From Verrucomicrobia bacterium SCGC AAA164-M04 (GTDB taxonomy: Bacteria; Verrucomicrobiota; Verrucomicrobiae; Verrucomicrobiales; Akkermansiaceae), in contig KB912135.1 of NCBI GenBank assembly GCA_000383735.1, forward strand, positions 1 to 64,000: a stretch of DNA of 64,000 nucleotides, read 5' to 3'. The notes below the pieces were generated by a model. The model was not told where the DNA came from. It was given only the letters and a program-made list of their open reading frames with translations, and did not search any database. The translations under genes were made by a program, and so were the position numbers. Below, in pieces: positions 63,306 through 64,000 of the stretch. Each line of letters opens with the position of its first letter. The first letter of the stretch is position 1.

Positions 63306-64000
63306 ATGGACCTCCAAGACAACCCTCTCATCGTCGTCAGCGCTGGTATCGCTATCGTCGCACTCATTTTCTGGTATGTCGCTACCGAGATTGATCGCCG
63401 CAAGCGTAACGTAGGCACAATCGCCATCGGAATCGTCGTCGCTCTTTGCTTGGTGGCTGTTCTTCCGGTGAAGGAAAAACTCAAAGGAGGAATCGATCTT
63501 GTTGGCGGATCTTCCTTCATCGTCGAAATCCAGCCAGGAAAAGATGAAGAAGGGAACCCCCTGCCCGTCAACGAGGGTGCGATTGAAGATGCCAAAGCAA
63601 CTCTTTCCAAACGACTCTCCAAAAGCGGCCTGAGCGACAACCTCATGCAGCCTCTTGGTGAGAATCGCCTCATCATTGAGATGCCGGGAGTCGGTCCCGA
63701 ACGACGCGACGAAATCCGCGAGACAATCCAAAGGACGGCCCGCCTCCTCCTCAAGAAAGTTCATCCCAACAGCAATCAAATTATTGCTCAAATCGAAGCA
63801 GGCACGAAAACCTTAGAGCCCGGCTATCAGGTTTTTCCAATTCGTCGCACTGACCCTGAGACTGGAAAAGTAATCGGCATGGATAAAATCCTTCTGAGCA
63901 GGAGGACCATTGTTGGTGGAGATAAAGTCGATCTTGCCCGCCCCGGCGATGGTCTTGGTGTCATTAATGTCTTGCTGAGTAAGGAAGGTGGTAAACGCCT
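63306..64000 (+). CDS. secD: Protein translocase subunit SecD (5' part, runs off window)
   Basis: A frame open from ATG 63306 to the window end (231 full codons). Two hydrophobic segments (LIVVSAGIAIVALIFWYVA and VGTIAIGIVVALCLVAVLPV) precede KLKGGIDLVGGSSFIVEIQPG, the SecD first-periplasmic block, then ENRLIIEMPGVGPERRDEI and GGDKVDLARP. The extra N-terminal helix is longer than in E. coli SecD. SecDF uses the proton gradient to assist export through SecYEG. The fusion to SecF, common in some phyla, cannot be seen here. Confidence 0.93.
   Translation, partial: MDLQDNPLIVVSAGIAIVALIFWYVATEIDRRKRNVGTIAIGIVVALCLVAVLPVKEKLKGGIDLVGGSSFIVEIQPGKDEEGNPLPVNEGAIEDAKATLSKRLSKSGLSDNLMQPLGENRLIIEMPGVGPERRDEIRETIQRTARLLLKKVHPNSNQIIAQIEAGTKTLEPGYQVFPIRRTDPETGKVIGMDKILLSRRTIVGGDKVDLARPGDGLGVINVLLSKEGGKR

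Noticed and set aside
63228..63791. Two long minus-strand frames opposite secD
   Set aside because: They are antisense to the clearly coding secD and show no family pattern.

Overview
The window looks like a contiguous piece of a Verrucomicrobiota chromosome, probably marine Verrucomicrobiales. The pointers are an RDD protein opening with MSEENPYSPP, a SWIM-type helicase N-terminus, bactofilin, a eukaryotic-type UDP-glucose pyrophosphorylase, HprK with sigma-54, and the general flavour of the housekeeping proteins. This is an inference from protein resemblance; no rRNA is present. The window is gene-dense on both strands. I see no CRISPR array, no insertion sequence and no prophage.

Layout. 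1-4.2 kb: 5' part of rpoN, UDPGP-type pyrophosphorylase, HAD phosphatase, and a SWIM protein that looks like the cut-off N-terminus of a SNF2 helicase. 4.1-12.8 kb: two divergent peptide-importer clusters (Yej-type on minus, Opp-type on plus), neither with an ATPase; the Yej-type binding protein is truncated where it meets the SWIM gene. 12.9-16.9 kb: orphan MoxR, then a walJ-trpE-trpG run with walJ broken at a ten-base homopolymer. 17-20.3 kb: tRNA-Leu(UAG), SMP-30 lactonase, GntR regulator, a decayed nitroreductase, and a P-II gene behind a consensus sigma-54 promoter. 20.4-28.5 kb: rpsT, a dehydrogenase-YgfZ fusion, an iron(III)-type ABC importer, and an FHA membrane protein. 28.5-29.3 kb: decayed coding sequence and a structured repeat. 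29.3-38 kb: group-2 sigma factor, a cysS/glycosyltransferase/sugar-kinase operon, pdxH, GDPD, bactofilin, thiH-thiS. 38-47.7 kb: coiled-coil membrane protein, recQ, PhoD, dinB, ABC-F, TPR protein, proC. 47.8-55 kb: parA, mreBCD, PBP2 and RNase G, a cell-shape cluster. 55-64 kb: hydrolase, hprK, GIY-YIG, SDR, NAD kinase, a MoeB-rhodanese gene with an in-frame UGA, RDD protein, and tgt-yajC-secD.

Most notable. The MoeB/ThiF-rhodanese gene (59612-60706) is intact except for one UGA exactly at the conserved E1-family cysteine, and a plausible bacterial SECIS hairpin follows it. This is a good selenoprotein candidate. A TIGR04348/SenB-like glycosyltransferase elsewhere in the window is a second possible selenium link, although no sel genes lie here. 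By contrast, the UGA in the nitroreductase sits at a Trp position next to a frameshift and is best read as decay. Other observations to check: facing truncations at about 4.14 kb (rearrangement or misassembly), a Tgt lacking its zinc cysteines, an SDR lacking the catalytic Tyr, the dehydrogenase-YgfZ fusion, and paired 15-bp repeats upstream of the sigma factor.
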